A DNA stretch of 43,244 nucleotides from an uncultured Lachnospiraceae bacterium (GCA_910584785.1 CAJUDX010000023.1:1-43244); one strand, 5' to 3'; shown: positions 15,572-24,816, numbered from the stretch's first letter. The notes: generated from the letters alone by a model not told the origin. Made by a program: numbers and translations.

Positions 15572-16891
15572 CTACCGATATTCCACATAAACATACACCA
15601 TCCCTGTCACCACAAAATAAAACCAGGTCACTGGGATCGAGAACCAGATCGCAAAAAATGATAATGCCATATACATTGCCATCTGTGCATAAACCACATA
15701 TCCGACAGGATTCTTCATCCGCTCAAGCCCGCGGACCAAAAGCGCACAAACCACCCCCAACACCCCGCAGAAAACCACCACTCCAGGGATTCCAAAATCA
15801 TAATACGCATCATAAATCAGAGTAAGCGTCGTCAATTCCTCTTTCGTCACATAAATCGGCAGAAGCGCCCACTCTGGTTTGATAAATTTCAGCCCGGTCA
15901 GCGCCAACACAGGAAAGAGCATGCGCAGTCCCAGACTATGGCTGGGAAGCTGCTCCACCAGGCAGTTAAAATTGTCATAATTATGGGCAATATACATATA
16001 CGGCTGTGTAATCCATATCGGCACCGCCGGATTCTTCATAGCAAAAATTCCATTCAAATATTCCACGCTATGGCTGCGGGCTATGCTCAGCACCACATAG
16101 GCGGGAAGCATGATGGCAGCGATTAAAAAAAGAAAGCGCAGAGAAAACTTGTTTTTTATGGAAAGAAACGTAAATACTGCCATCCCCACAGCAAAAATAA
16201 GCTGAAAACGCGAAACACAGAGCACCGGAATGGCAAGGCTGACCAGGGTCAGAACAAGGACAGCAAAAAACCTTCCCCGATGGTGCGTATCCCTTGCCAT
16301 AAAAAAAAGCACAGACAGAGAAGGCACCAAAACACAGGATACTGTAAAATAATGTACACCGCTGATATGAAAATAGGAATAGGCATGAGGCACGTTTCGA
16401 ATAAAAAGAGGAATGTAGCCCAAAATCGCAGCTTCAAGGAAAAAAGCCGCCGAAGCTATCAGGGTAAGGGCTAAAATAGCCCGAAATAACGTGCGTTCAT
16501 AGCGCCTGAGCTCCTGTCGGCGATCCCAGGGAATCACCGGTCCGCCTCCCCTGGCCTGTTTTTTAATCCAATGCGGCTGCCTTGGGGGGCCTGCCCATTT
16601 TCTTGCCAGGGCAAAACTAAAATAAAAGGACAACGTGGCTGCCAGAAAGGAAAGCCAGGTAATCACCGACCATGTGACCTGCAAATGGCTTAATTTCAGG
16701 CAGGAAAGGGCCTGCCCCCCGATAAAGAAGAGGCAGAACAGGCCGCGAAGATGAATAAAATTGCCAAAAGCCCTGTAATCCTTCCAGTACAGATACAGGG
16801 CTCCCGCCATTAGTACCAGGCCGGATGGAAGAAACCATCCAAGCCTGGAAAAAATAAAACTCAAACTATACGTGATCAGATAAATAATCAT
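15572..16891 (-). CDS. Oligosaccharide repeat-unit polymerase, Wzy-like membrane protein
   Basis: The 439-residue protein has about ten to twelve hydrophobic helices and a large loop in the second half (HNYDNFNCLVEQLPSHSLG and onward). That is the layout of O-antigen/capsule repeat-unit polymerases, which link lipid-carried glycan units outside the membrane. The fit is by topology and general motif pattern; Wzy proteins are very divergent. The ATG at 16889-16891 overlaps the enzyme I stop as ATGA, so translation is probably coupled. No glycosyltransferase or flippase gene is nearby, which is odd for a polymerase. cbiT follows 71 bases downstream. Confidence 0.75.
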   Translation of the reverse strand: MIIYLITYSLSFIFSRLGWFLPSGLVLMAGALYLYWKDYRAFGNFIHLRGLFCLFFIGGQALSCLKLSHLQVTWSVITWLSFLAATLSFYFSFALARKWAGPPRQPHWIKKQARGGGPVIPWDRRQELRRYERTLFRAILALTLIASAAFFLEAAILGYIPLFIRNVPHAYSYFHISGVHYFTVSCVLVPSLSVLFFMARDTHHRGRFFAVLVLTLVSLAIPVLCVSRFQLIFAVGMAVFTFLSIKNKFSLRFLFLIAAIMLPAYVVLSIARSHSVEYLNGIFAMKNPAVPIWITQPYMYIAHNYDNFNCLVEQLPSHSLGLRMLFPVLALTGLKFIKPEWALLPIYVTKEELTTLTLIYDAYYDFGIPGVVVFCGVLGVVCALLVRGLERMKNPVGYVVYAQMAMYMALSFFAIWFSIPVTWFYFVVTGMVYVYVEYR

Positions 16892-18600
16892 TGATTTATA
16901 AACTCTCTCATGAAATTTTCTACTTCTGTTGTCGTGGCAAAGCTCATCGCCTGGTCAGCTACCGCCTGAAGTTCTTCCGTGCTGTATTCTGTGATCATCT
17001 TTCTTGCCCGGAGAATGGCTGAAGGACTCATGCTGAACTCATTTAAGCCAAACGCCAAAAGCAGAGGAATCATCATCGGATCGCTGGCGGCTTCACCGCA
17101 CATGCCGACCATAATACCTTCTTCCCTTGCACAGGAAATAATCCGCTTAATGCTTCTGAGTACTGCCGGGTTAAAGGTGGAATACAGATAAGAAATCTTA
17201 TCATTGCCCCGATCCACAGACATGGTATACTGGGTTAAATCATTGGTTCCAATGCTAAAGAAATCCACTTCCTTGGCAAAAATATCGGCAATCAGCGAGG
17301 CCGCCGCAGTTTCTACCATAATGCCCAGAGGAATATCCTTATTAAAGGCATAGCCCTTTTCGGTCAATTCTTCCTTAATCTCCTCCACTAATGCCTTTAC
17401 CTGACGGTATTCATCAATACAAGTAACAAGCGGAATCATAATCTTAATGTTTCCAAAGGCAGAAGCGCGCAGGAGTGCACGCAGCTGAGGGCGGTACACA
17501 TCATCCTTCCGATCCAGACAGAAACGGACTGCACGATAACCTAAGAAGGGATTTTCATCCTTTTCCAGGCCCATGTAAGGAATTTCCTTATCGCCGCCGA
17601 TATCCAGGGTACGGATAATCACCGGTTTTCCGTCCATCGCTACAGCAACCTTTTTATAAGCCTCAAACTGCTCTTCCTCCGTCGGCATGGCGTCGCGGTC
17701 CATAAATAAGAACTCTGTTCTGAACAGGCCCACGCCCTCGCCGTCGTATTGGAGAACCTTGTCCACATCCTCAGGCTTGCCGATATTTGCCACGATTTCC
17801 ACATGTACACCGTCTTTTGTCACGGACGGCTTGCCGATATATTGTTCCAACTCCTTCTTTTCTTTTAAGAAAGCTGCTCTCTTTCCCTGATATTCTGCCA
17901 AAATGCTGTCCTCAGGATCAACTAAAACGGTACCGTCCGTGCCGTCCAAAACCAGCACATCTCCGTTCTTTACCTCGGACAGAATCCCCGTTAAAGCTAC
18001 GACTGCGGGAATTTCCAGCGCCCTGGCTAAGATCGCGCTGTGCGATGTTCTTCCGCCCAGTTCCGTTACAATTCCCGTTACGTTTGCCGGGTTAATGCCC
18101 GCGGTCATGGAGGGCGTTAAGTCCTTTGCCAGAATAACGCTTCCCTCCGGCAGTGCAGCGATATCCACCGATTCCACGCCCATTAAAACCTTCTGCATCC
18201 TGGTTTTAATATCCCGCATATCGGTCGCCCTCTGCTGCATCAGCTCATCTCCCATGGATGCAAATACATTGGCATAATTTGTGCAGACCGTTTCAATGGC
18301 AAATTCACTGTTTACCTTATCGCTGGTAATCATGGTCTCGATTTCTCCTGTCAGCATGGGATCGGACAGCAGCATAATATGCCCATTTAAAATCTCTGCT
18401 TCCTTTTCTCCCACCCTCCGGGCCAAATCCGCAGCCAGCTCTTCCGTCTGCTTCATACTTGTCTCCAGCGCTCCCTTAAAACGCTGAATCTCTGTTACGG
18501 CATCGGCGATTGTCTCCCTCTTAATCACCAATTCTTTTTCTTCGACAATAACAACCTTTCCAATTCCTATTCCTGCCGAAGCTCCTGTTCCCTTGTGCAT
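16888..18600 (-). CDS. ptsI: PTS enzyme I (phosphoenolpyruvate-protein phosphotransferase)
   Basis: Enzyme I takes phosphate from PEP and passes it to HPr, the first step for all PTS sugars. The 570-residue protein has the active His187 in GGRTSHSAILAR, the PEP-binding region LFRTEFLFMDR, the DIGGDKEIPY segment and the C-terminal GMCGEAASDP with its conserved Cys. Length and order are normal. Start: ATG at 18598-18600 with GAGGAGG upstream. HPr lies 107 bases upstream. The stop overlaps the Wzy-like gene. It would serve the hexitol EIICBA encoded at 22856-24724. Confidence 0.97.
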   Translation of the reverse strand: MHKGTGASAGIGIGKVVIVEEKELVIKRETIADAVTEIQRFKGALETSMKQTEELAADLARRVGEKEAEILNGHIMLLSDPMLTGEIETMITSDKVNSEFAIETVCTNYANVFASMGDELMQQRATDMRDIKTRMQKVLMGVESVDIAALPEGSVILAKDLTPSMTAGINPANVTGIVTELGGRTSHSAILARALEIPAVVALTGILSEVKNGDVLVLDGTDGTVLVDPEDSILAEYQGKRAAFLKEKKELEQYIGKPSVTKDGVHVEIVANIGKPEDVDKVLQYDGEGVGLFRTEFLFMDRDAMPTEEEQFEAYKKVAVAMDGKPVIIRTLDIGGDKEIPYMGLEKDENPFLGYRAVRFCLDRKDDVYRPQLRALLRASAFGNIKIMIPLVTCIDEYRQVKALVEEIKEELTEKGYAFNKDIPLGIMVETAAASLIADIFAKEVDFFSIGTNDLTQYTMSVDRGNDKISYLYSTFNPAVLRSIKRIISCAREEGIMVGMCGEAASDPMMIPLLLAFGLNEFSMSPSAILRARKMITEYSTEELQAVADQAMSFATTTEVENFMREFINQ

Positions 18601-18707
18601 AAATACTACCTCCTCATGAATAATCTATGTCCAAACCCATCTGGCACATACAATCCCGGTATACTGACCTTACATGCCTTCTGAGAATGTCACCGCATGT
18701 CCATGAC

Positions 18708-18971
18708 CTACTCTCCCAAACCGTCATTGACAATCTTGACCATGGCAGTTAATGCCTCTTCCTCATCCTCTCCCTCACAGATAAATTCCAGCTCACTCCC
18801 GCACTTAATACATGCGCCCAACACACTCAGCACACTTTTTGCATTTGCCATTGTGTGGTGATGGTGGAAATTAATCGAAGATTTGTATTTAATTGCTTCT
18901 TTACAAAGAATCCCTGCCGGCCTGAGGTGCAGCCCGCTTGGATTTTTAATCTGTACCCTTGCTTTTACCAT
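18708..18971 (-). CDS. ptsH: HPr-family phosphocarrier protein with a His cluster
   Basis: At 87 residues this is the usual HPr size. It has His15 in SGLHLRPAG for phosphotransfer from enzyme I and Ser46 in NAKSVLSVL, the site used by HPr kinase in Firmicutes for catabolite control. Unusual features are four consecutive His residues at 36-39 (SINFHHHHTMAN) and two Cys in ACIKCGSE. These could bind metal or simply be variable. Start: ATG at 18969-18971 with GGAGGG in front, overlapping the end of cdaR by seven bases, so it is coupled to the c-di-AMP genes. Confidence 0.93.
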   Translation of the reverse strand: MVKARVQIKNPSGLHLRPAGILCKEAIKYKSSINFHHHHTMANAKSVLSVLGACIKCGSELEFICEGEDEEEALTAMVKIVNDGLGE

Positions 18972-20434
18972 CCTGTCCCTCCACTACCTGACGGGCCATG
19001 GCTGCCTTCCGGCACTTGATGCCCCGTTTCCTCTGCTGCTTCACTTGTATGTCCAGGCGAATCCTGGCTTTCTGTACTTTCACTGGCGCTGGTCTGCGGA
19101 GTACTTAACGAAGAACTGCCACTTACCTGGCTGCTCCCCGCAGGCGTATCCCCCTCATCGCTTTCCTGCGTTTCCGACTCCTCTTCCCTGTGGCTGTCCT
19201 TAGAAGAAACAATCACCTGAAAATCCGAATGTCCCACCAGGATAATATTTTCCAGTCCTTCCACAGTAAGGGTTCCCGGATAAGTTCCGATATTCATGGA
19301 AGAAACATCCATTTCCACAATTAAATCTGAAACCGCCATCTCATCCAAATCTGCCTTTAAGCCCTCAAAGGTAAGTTCTACGGAAGCTGTGCTGTACTCA
19401 TAAAGATAACTTTCATTTTCCCCTTCTTCAATAATCCGGTTCATTGGAACCTCAAGTGTTCTCTGCTCCAGTTTTTCCACCTTTAAGGTAACGGTCACCT
19501 GGCTGTGCCAGGGGATACTGATATTCTCCTTATCCGGCAAAAAGTCCTCCACATCCACGGTAATCACCTGGTTTTCTGTGGCTCCGTTCACATTCAGCAC
19601 ACTCCCCGGAATTTTAATCGAAGGGATACTTTGAATCACCGACTCCACGCCAATTACTGAAACCTTATCCGCCGACGCTTCCATGCCCATATAGCGGAAA
19701 CCCTCCGCAGGCTGACCGCTTACCTCAAATTCCAGCGCCATTACCTTGGTTTTCATCAAATCAATCGTGTAGGCGATTTCTTCTATATTAATGCTTACCC
19801 GCTCGTCTAAATTAATCTTATTTCCGTTTGCGTCGTAAAATACCGGGACTGCTGTACCTGAAGTCTGCGCATGGATTCCTTCGATGTTAATCTCCACGCC
19901 CACCGCGTTAATCCGTCCAATCACAGATTCCGGTCCTTCAAGCGTCACCATATCGGGATGGAGCGTAACCCTGTCCACCTCATAGCCAGCCGCAGGATTA
20001 CCCAGCTGATTCACCTGTAAATCAAAATCTTTCTGCTGGATCTGCTCTGTTTTTACCCGAATCACGCCCGGACGCACTGCGACAGATTCCAGCAGATAAT
20101 CCTTATTATTTAATACTTCCACCGACACAGGAACTGTCCCGGTCGCCGGATAATAGTCCGCCAGGTTAATATAGGCCTTAAAATCTGCTGAGGAAATGCT
20201 GGTCTGATCCATGCTGTGCACCTGATAGGTCACAGTAACTGTAGTCTTTTTCATATCCAGCTCATAGGCCAGACCGGCTTTTTCCAGAACACTTTCATTC
20301 TGTACCTCTAAAAGAATTTCCCGTGAGCGGGTTTCGAGAGGATTCGAAACATTGACCACTGCAAGCCAGATGAAAAAGGCAATCACCACGGAAAGTATTT
20401 TCAGTCCAAGATTATGCGTCAGTATGTCTTTCAT
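18965..20434 (-). CDS. cdaR: CdaR-type YbbR-domain regulator of diadenylate cyclase
   Basis: The 489-residue protein has one N-terminal membrane helix (LGLKILSVVIAFFIWLAVVNV) and then about four YbbR domains outside the membrane (recurring patterns such as GYEVDRVTLHPDMVTLEGPE and GFRYMGMEASADKVSVIGVE). A Ser/Glu/Gly-rich disordered tail of some 80 residues follows. CdaR binds CdaA and tunes c-di-AMP production. Start: ATG at 20432-20434 behind GGGGAGG, overlapping cdaA by 23 bases. The acidic, low-complexity C-terminus is longer than usual. Confidence 0.93.
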   Translation of the reverse strand: MKDILTHNLGLKILSVVIAFFIWLAVVNVSNPLETRSREILLEVQNESVLEKAGLAYELDMKKTTVTVTYQVHSMDQTSISSADFKAYINLADYYPATGTVPVSVEVLNNKDYLLESVAVRPGVIRVKTEQIQQKDFDLQVNQLGNPAAGYEVDRVTLHPDMVTLEGPESVIGRINAVGVEINIEGIHAQTSGTAVPVFYDANGNKINLDERVSINIEEIAYTIDLMKTKVMALEFEVSGQPAEGFRYMGMEASADKVSVIGVESVIQSIPSIKIPGSVLNVNGATENQVITVDVEDFLPDKENISIPWHSQVTVTLKVEKLEQRTLEVPMNRIIEEGENESYLYEYSTASVELTFEGLKADLDEMAVSDLIVEMDVSSMNIGTYPGTLTVEGLENIILVGHSDFQVIVSSKDSHREEESETQESDEGDTPAGSSQVSGSSSLSTPQTSASESTESQDSPGHTSEAAEETGHQVPEGSHGPSGSGGTGW

Positions 20435-21287
20435 TCTTCAGCCTCCCCTTCCATAATTTAAACTTACTGGTGGAAGCGGCGCCCTCCTCCTTATCATCCG
20501 ACAACATCTGCCGTAAGCCCTCTCCATCGCTGATTCGGGTCAGCTTTCCGCCCTCAGCCACCGTAACCCGTCCGGTTTCCTCGGAAACAATAATGGTAAG
20601 ACTGTCCGTCACCTCCGAAATCCCCACAGCTGCCCGGTGCCGGGTACCCAAATCCTTGCTGATCGTCATATTATCGGACAGAGGAAGATAACAGGTTGCA
20701 GCCGTTACCCGACCGCCACGGATAACCACAGCTCCGTCATGAAGCGGCGTATTATGTTCAAAAATATTGATTAAAAGCTGGCTGCTGACCAGACCATTGA
20801 TTTCAATGCCCGTCCGTTCAATCTCCTTTAAACTGTCATTCTTCTCAATCACCATCAGGGCCCCGGTTTTCACTTTAGCCATCTCAAAGGTTGCTTTCAC
20901 AATCTCATTTACCGTTTTATCTGAAAAATCGTTGACCTCTTTTCCGTCGTCAAAAATACGAATATTAGACAGCAGTGTCTGGCTTCCGAGCTGCTCCAGG
21001 GCTTTTCGAAGCTCCGGCTGGAAAATAACCAAAAGCGCCGTCGCTGCAATCGCTGCTGTTTTTTCCAAAAGCCAGAGGATCGTCCGCAATTCAAAAATCG
21101 CTGCCAGAAGCATAAAGGCCAGGATAACTGCCAGGCCCTTTAGTAAGGTCCATGCCCGTGTATTTTTAATCCAATACAGAATTTCATAAATCAGAAAAGC
21201 GATAATAACAATCTCCACCAAATTTGAAATGCTGATTCTCTGTAAAAATGACAGCCAGGAGCGAAGAACATTCAGTAGTTCCGCCAT
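20412..21287 (-). CDS. cdaA: Diadenylate cyclase CdaA
   Basis: CdaA makes c-di-AMP from two ATP at the membrane, a signal for potassium, osmolyte and wall balance. The 291-residue protein has three N-terminal helices (about 15-85), then the DAC domain with the DGA motif in TPLHDGAVVIRGGRV and RHR in GTRHRAAVGISE. Length is normal. Start: ATG at 21285-21287 with GGGAGG upstream. cdaR follows with overlap, as in most Firmicutes, but the usual third gene glmM is replaced here by ptsH-ptsI. Confidence 0.97.
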   Translation of the reverse strand: MAELLNVLRSWLSFLQRISISNLVEIVIIAFLIYEILYWIKNTRAWTLLKGLAVILAFMLLAAIFELRTILWLLEKTAAIAATALLVIFQPELRKALEQLGSQTLLSNIRIFDDGKEVNDFSDKTVNEIVKATFEMAKVKTGALMVIEKNDSLKEIERTGIEINGLVSSQLLINIFEHNTPLHDGAVVIRGGRVTAATCYLPLSDNMTISKDLGTRHRAAVGISEVTDSLTIIVSEETGRVTVAEGGKLTRISDGEGLRQMLSDDKEEGAASTSKFKLWKGRLKNERHTDA

Positions 21288-21307
21288 GGTGCCAGTTCCT
21301 CCCTTCC

Positions 21308-22243
21308 TTAAGGTTCATTTCTTTGATTAATTCTCTGCACCTTGACATCCGGTGCACTTACGGCAATCTTAGGAACTGCCTTGACATAATAATAATAATC
21401 GTCGTCCTCATACTGCAGAAATTCTGTCCGGGAATAGTCCACAGCAAAAACAAAAAACTGAAAGACAAACGCTAAAAGCACAGAAATCAAGCCTCCCGCT
21501 GCCACCTCTCCGATAGATAAATTAACGTCCAGACGCGAGTCCCCGATAAAGATCACGGCAAGCTCAACCACCATCCCAGCGGCAATCGCTATTGTCCAGG
21601 CATGGTCAATGGAGCGGTTGCGGATTAAGAAAACCACAACCACAGTAAGCACAAACGCCATCGCCATTAAAAGCATCGTCTCATTGGAAAACAGGCTTTT
21701 TAGTACCTGCATATACTTCTGGGTAATATCCACTGCCGCCGTGCCAGCCAATACCCCTGCATTTTGCTTGGCGTAAATCAAAAGGTAATAAATAAAAATA
21801 CCAAAGCACATGGGAAGCACCGAAAAAAGTCCGCAGGATAAGCCCACCGCCAGGGGAAGCACATAAGGTATCCGCAGAAAAAACAGCACCGGTGTCAGCA
21901 CCATAAGAAAAGAATCTCCCGGCTGAAAGCTTCCATATAAAATAACCACAATCAAAATAAGTATCCCGGCAATTATCGCCAGCTCTGCCGACAGCGCCGC
22001 TAAATGCGCCAGCATAAACATCGCCGAAAGAAAGGACATCGCGCTTAACGGCAGAAAGGCACATAAAAAACTCAGTGCCAGAGGAATCGCAGCGCCTTTC
22101 AGCTTTTCCATAAAACCCAGCTGTCCGTTTAACAGCAAAAACACGGTAAGGGAAGAAATAAACTTAAATACGGGATTAAGATAAAAACTGTAGCTGCCGT
22201 AAAAGGCTTTCAGCCGTTCTTTAAATACCAGAAGACCTATCAT
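21308..22243 (-). CDS. Multi-pass membrane protein of unknown function (cdaA operon)
   Basis: A 311-residue protein with about eight hydrophobic helices and a cytosolic-looking C-terminal tail containing a Tyr/Asp cluster (QYEDDDYYYYVKAVPK). I do not recognise a characterised family. Start: ATG at 22241-22243 behind GGAGGG, overlapping the preceding membrane gene by 23 bases. It ends 20 bases before cdaA, so the three genes should be co-transcribed. A role in c-di-AMP control, or as an effector or transporter, is inference from position only. Confidence 0.85.
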   Translation of the reverse strand: MIGLLVFKERLKAFYGSYSFYLNPVFKFISSLTVFLLLNGQLGFMEKLKGAAIPLALSFLCAFLPLSAMSFLSAMFMLAHLAALSAELAIIAGILILIVVILYGSFQPGDSFLMVLTPVLFFLRIPYVLPLAVGLSCGLFSVLPMCFGIFIYYLLIYAKQNAGVLAGTAAVDITQKYMQVLKSLFSNETMLLMAMAFVLTVVVVFLIRNRSIDHAWTIAIAAGMVVELAVIFIGDSRLDVNLSIGEVAAGGLISVLLAFVFQFFVFAVDYSRTEFLQYEDDDYYYYVKAVPKIAVSAPDVKVQRINQRNEP

Positions 22244-22712
22244 GCCGAACGCCCTCCTTCGTTATCTCCTTTTCCCGGTTCTGGTACTCGTACCGCTTCT
22301 CCAGGCGCTTTAATTTCGCCACATAAACCCTGAGACCGCCGCTGGCATACGCATAACGGCGCTGGTGAACCAGAAAAGTGATCAAAAGGTAAACAAAAAG
22401 GCCCGCCAGATAAAGCAGGAGAAAGCGTTTTGACAGTTCCAGGAGGATATCCACCTGAAGGCTGTTCAGCAGCTGCTCTAAGTGATATAACCCCCAAAGC
22501 ACCGCAATCAGACCGCTGCACAGTGTATAACCGAAAAATGCCCCCAGCAGATGGCTGCTGATGTAATCACTTTTAAAATAGCGGTTTAAGGGGAAGATTT
22601 TCTTTCCTTCTTTCTTTTCAAACATGGCAATCCCTGTCATTAATTTGATTTTCTCTTCATTCAGCATATAGCCGCTCCTTTTTTCCGAGATGTCAAAGTT
22701 TACCTTTGTCAT
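22221..22712 (-). CDS. Small membrane protein of unknown function (first gene of cdaA operon)
   Basis: The 163-residue protein has two or three hydrophobic helices (LLGAFFGYTLCSGLIAVLWG and FLLLYLAGLFVYLLITFLV) and a basic C-terminus rich in Lys/Arg/Glu that may form a coiled coil. No family is recognised. Start: ATG at 22710-22712 with AAGGTGAT directly in front. It appears to head the long minus-strand run that continues through cdaA, PTS and cobamide genes. It may pair with the next membrane protein, which it overlaps. Confidence 0.82.
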   Translation of the reverse strand: MTKVNFDISEKRSGYMLNEEKIKLMTGIAMFEKKEGKKIFPLNRYFKSDYISSHLLGAFFGYTLCSGLIAVLWGLYHLEQLLNSLQVDILLELSKRFLLLYLAGLFVYLLITFLVHQRRYAYASGGLRVYVAKLKRLEKRYEYQNREKEITKEGVRHDRSSGI

Positions 22713-22734
22713 ATCACCTTAGTATAGCATAAAA

Positions 22735-22762
22735 TTTGTATCTTTGCGAGGGGGTATGTTAA
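22735..22762 (-). promoter_or_regulatory. Possible promoter of the cdaA/pts/cobamide run
   Basis: On the minus strand TTAACA (22757-22762), 16 bases, then TACAAA (22735-22740) would start transcription near 22728 and leave room for the ribosome binding site at 22716-22720. The match is moderate. A better-looking TATACT at 22721-22726 is too close to the start codon. Confidence 0.4.
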
Positions 22763-22771
22763 AATTTTCAT

Positions 22772-22805
22772 AAAAAAACTGCCGCAGGGCTATCCATGCG
22801 GCAGT
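22772..22805 (-). terminator. Intrinsic terminator after the PTS operon
   Basis: On the minus strand ACTGCCGC (22798-22805) pairs with GCGGCAGT (22778-22785), followed by seven T residues (22772-22778). It separates the hexitol PTS operon from the cdaA run. Confidence 0.9.
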
Positions 22806-22855
22806 ACCACTATTTTTTTACTTAAGATTGCGTAAACCAACCTTCAGGATGCTGG

Positions 22856-24724
22856 TTAGGAAAGCTGTTCAAGCACCCAATCCACATCGTCTGTCGTTTT
22901 CAGCTTTTCCAGACGTTCTGCATCCTCTAACAGGGTACAAAGCTTGCTCAGCAGATCTAAATGTTCATCACCGATTCCTGCAATGCCAAAGACCAGCTGT
23001 GCCTTTTCTGCACCAAAATCCACTCCCTCAGGATACTGGAAAAATACAATTCCCGTTTTCTTTACTGTCCCTTTAGCCTGTGTGGTCCCGTGAGGAATTG
23101 CCACGCCCATACCGATATAAGTAGACACCAGCTTTTCTCTTTCCTGCATGGCATCGACATAGGTTTCATCAACATACCCCAGCTTAACCAGCATCTCCCC
23201 CGCTGCCTGAATGGCTTCTTCCTTGGTCACGGGTGTACGTCCCAGGTGGACACCGTCAGCAATAATCACCTGCTTTTTCAGAGGAACCTCAGGAATGACA
23301 ATATCCGTATTCTCCCCAGTCTCCTGCGCTGCCGGAGCATCCCCTGTCGTAAGCTGAATGTATAAGGCATCCAGTGCAGGGTCAGCTAAAAAGTTTCCAA
23401 TGGTAATTAGCTGAGCCTGCGGCGCAGATTTTTTCGCACGTTCAGCCAGCGTTGTCTGCACCACTGCAATGTCACAGTCTGCAGGGATATTATCTACGGA
23501 AGTATTAGTTACTGTAATATCCGGGCGGTTTGCCTTAATCCGGTTGCGGAACTTTGTTGCCCCCATTGCCGAAGACCCCATGCCGGCATCACAGGCAAAG
23601 ATGATTTTCTTAATCCCGGCAGAGTCCTCGATCGTGCCGTTAACTGCCGCCGTCTCCCCCTTGGCCTGCGCCTTCATGGCAGCCATCTCGCTCTGTGCCT
23701 CTTCCAGGCTCTTTCCGCCTGCCATTTTCACCAGTACGGAAGCCACGGCAAAGGAAACACCTGCCGAAAGGGCTACCCCTGCAATCACCTTAAGCATCTC
23801 TGATCCGGGTGTCATCATCAGATAAGCAATGATTGAGCCCGGAGATGCAGGGCCGACCAGACCGCAGCCGGTCATATTGAACCAGAATATTCCTACAATG
23901 CTTCCCAATATCGGGGCAATAATAACCAGCGGATTCATCAGAATATACGGGAAGTAAATCTCATGAATCCCGCCCAGCAGATGAATAATCACTGCGCCCG
24001 GAGCGGAATCCTTGGTTGCTTTATCCTTACAGAAAAACATATAAGCAAGGAGTATGCCAAGACCAGGGCCGGGATTGGGCTCCAGCATATACATAATGGA
24101 TTTTCCGGCTTCCGCCGCCTGTGCGGTGGCAATGGGAGTAAAAATACCGTGGTTAATTGCATTATTTAAAAACAGAACCTTAGCCGGTTCGATAAATACG
24201 GCAACAAAAGGAAGCATCTCATGCTCCACAAGGAAGTTTACTCCGCCGGAAAGAATGACCAAAATCCCGCTCATCACAGGGCCAATCGCCACATAGCCCA
24301 GCATGGCAAGCAGCATACCAATAATACCTGCGGAAAAATTATTAATCAGCATTTCAAAACCAGCCGGCATACGACCTTCCATGGCATCATCAAATTTTTT
24401 AATACAAAAGCCTGCCAAAGGCCCCATCACCATCGCTGCCATCAGCATGGTAATCTCCGTATTGCTCATAATTGCGCCGATTACGGCAATCGCACCCACT
24501 ACCCGTCCCCGGTCGCCGCCAATCATCCGGCCTCCGGTAGAGGCGATCAGCACCGGAATTAAATAAGTAAGCATCGGGCCAACCATGCTGTTAAACCCTT
24601 TATTTGGTATCCATCCTGTATCAATAAACAGGGCAGCAAGGAAACCAAAGGCAATTAATGCGCCAATATTGGGCATTACCATTGCCGATAAAAATTTGCC
24701 AAATTTCTGTACACTATTTTTCAA
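22856..24724 (-). CDS. mtlA: PTS EIICBA, mannitol/hexitol type
   Basis: The 622-residue fusion imports and phosphorylates a sugar alcohol, probably mannitol. The EIIC membrane domain (1-340) has FGKFLSAMVMPNIGALIAFG, NNAINHGIF and GGIHEIYFPY, all mannitol-type. EIIB follows with Cys378 in IFACDAGMGSS, then EIIA with His545 in GVAIPHGTTQ. Phosphate would pass from HPr to His545, Cys378 and the sugar. The start is a TTG at 24722-24724 with GAGGAGG six bases upstream. It is the last gene of the fruK, dehydrogenase, deoR operon. The true substrate could be another hexitol or a ketose. Confidence 0.93.
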   Translation of the reverse strand: MKNSVQKFGKFLSAMVMPNIGALIAFGFLAALFIDTGWIPNKGFNSMVGPMLTYLIPVLIASTGGRMIGGDRGRVVGAIAVIGAIMSNTEITMLMAAMVMGPLAGFCIKKFDDAMEGRMPAGFEMLINNFSAGIIGMLLAMLGYVAIGPVMSGILVILSGGVNFLVEHEMLPFVAVFIEPAKVLFLNNAINHGIFTPIATAQAAEAGKSIMYMLEPNPGPGLGILLAYMFFCKDKATKDSAPGAVIIHLLGGIHEIYFPYILMNPLVIIAPILGSIVGIFWFNMTGCGLVGPASPGSIIAYLMMTPGSEMLKVIAGVALSAGVSFAVASVLVKMAGGKSLEEAQSEMAAMKAQAKGETAAVNGTIEDSAGIKKIIFACDAGMGSSAMGATKFRNRIKANRPDITVTNTSVDNIPADCDIAVVQTTLAERAKKSAPQAQLITIGNFLADPALDALYIQLTTGDAPAAQETGENTDIVIPEVPLKKQVIIADGVHLGRTPVTKEEAIQAAGEMLVKLGYVDETYVDAMQEREKLVSTYIGMGVAIPHGTTQAKGTVKKTGIVFFQYPEGVDFGAEKAQLVFGIAGIGDEHLDLLSKLCTLLEDAERLEKLKTTDDVDWVLEQLS

Positions 24725-24816
24725 GATAATCCTCCTCGCACGGGCAGATGCAGAGAAGAACTGATTACCAGGGCCAAAAATAAAACCCCTGCCGAGATAA
24801 GCCTATCGATACAAGC

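Noticed and set aside
22721..22729. TATACT with extended TGC as promoter of the cdaA run
   Set aside because: Transcription would start about at the start codon and exclude the ribosome binding site; the TTAACA/TACAAA pair slightly upstream fits better.
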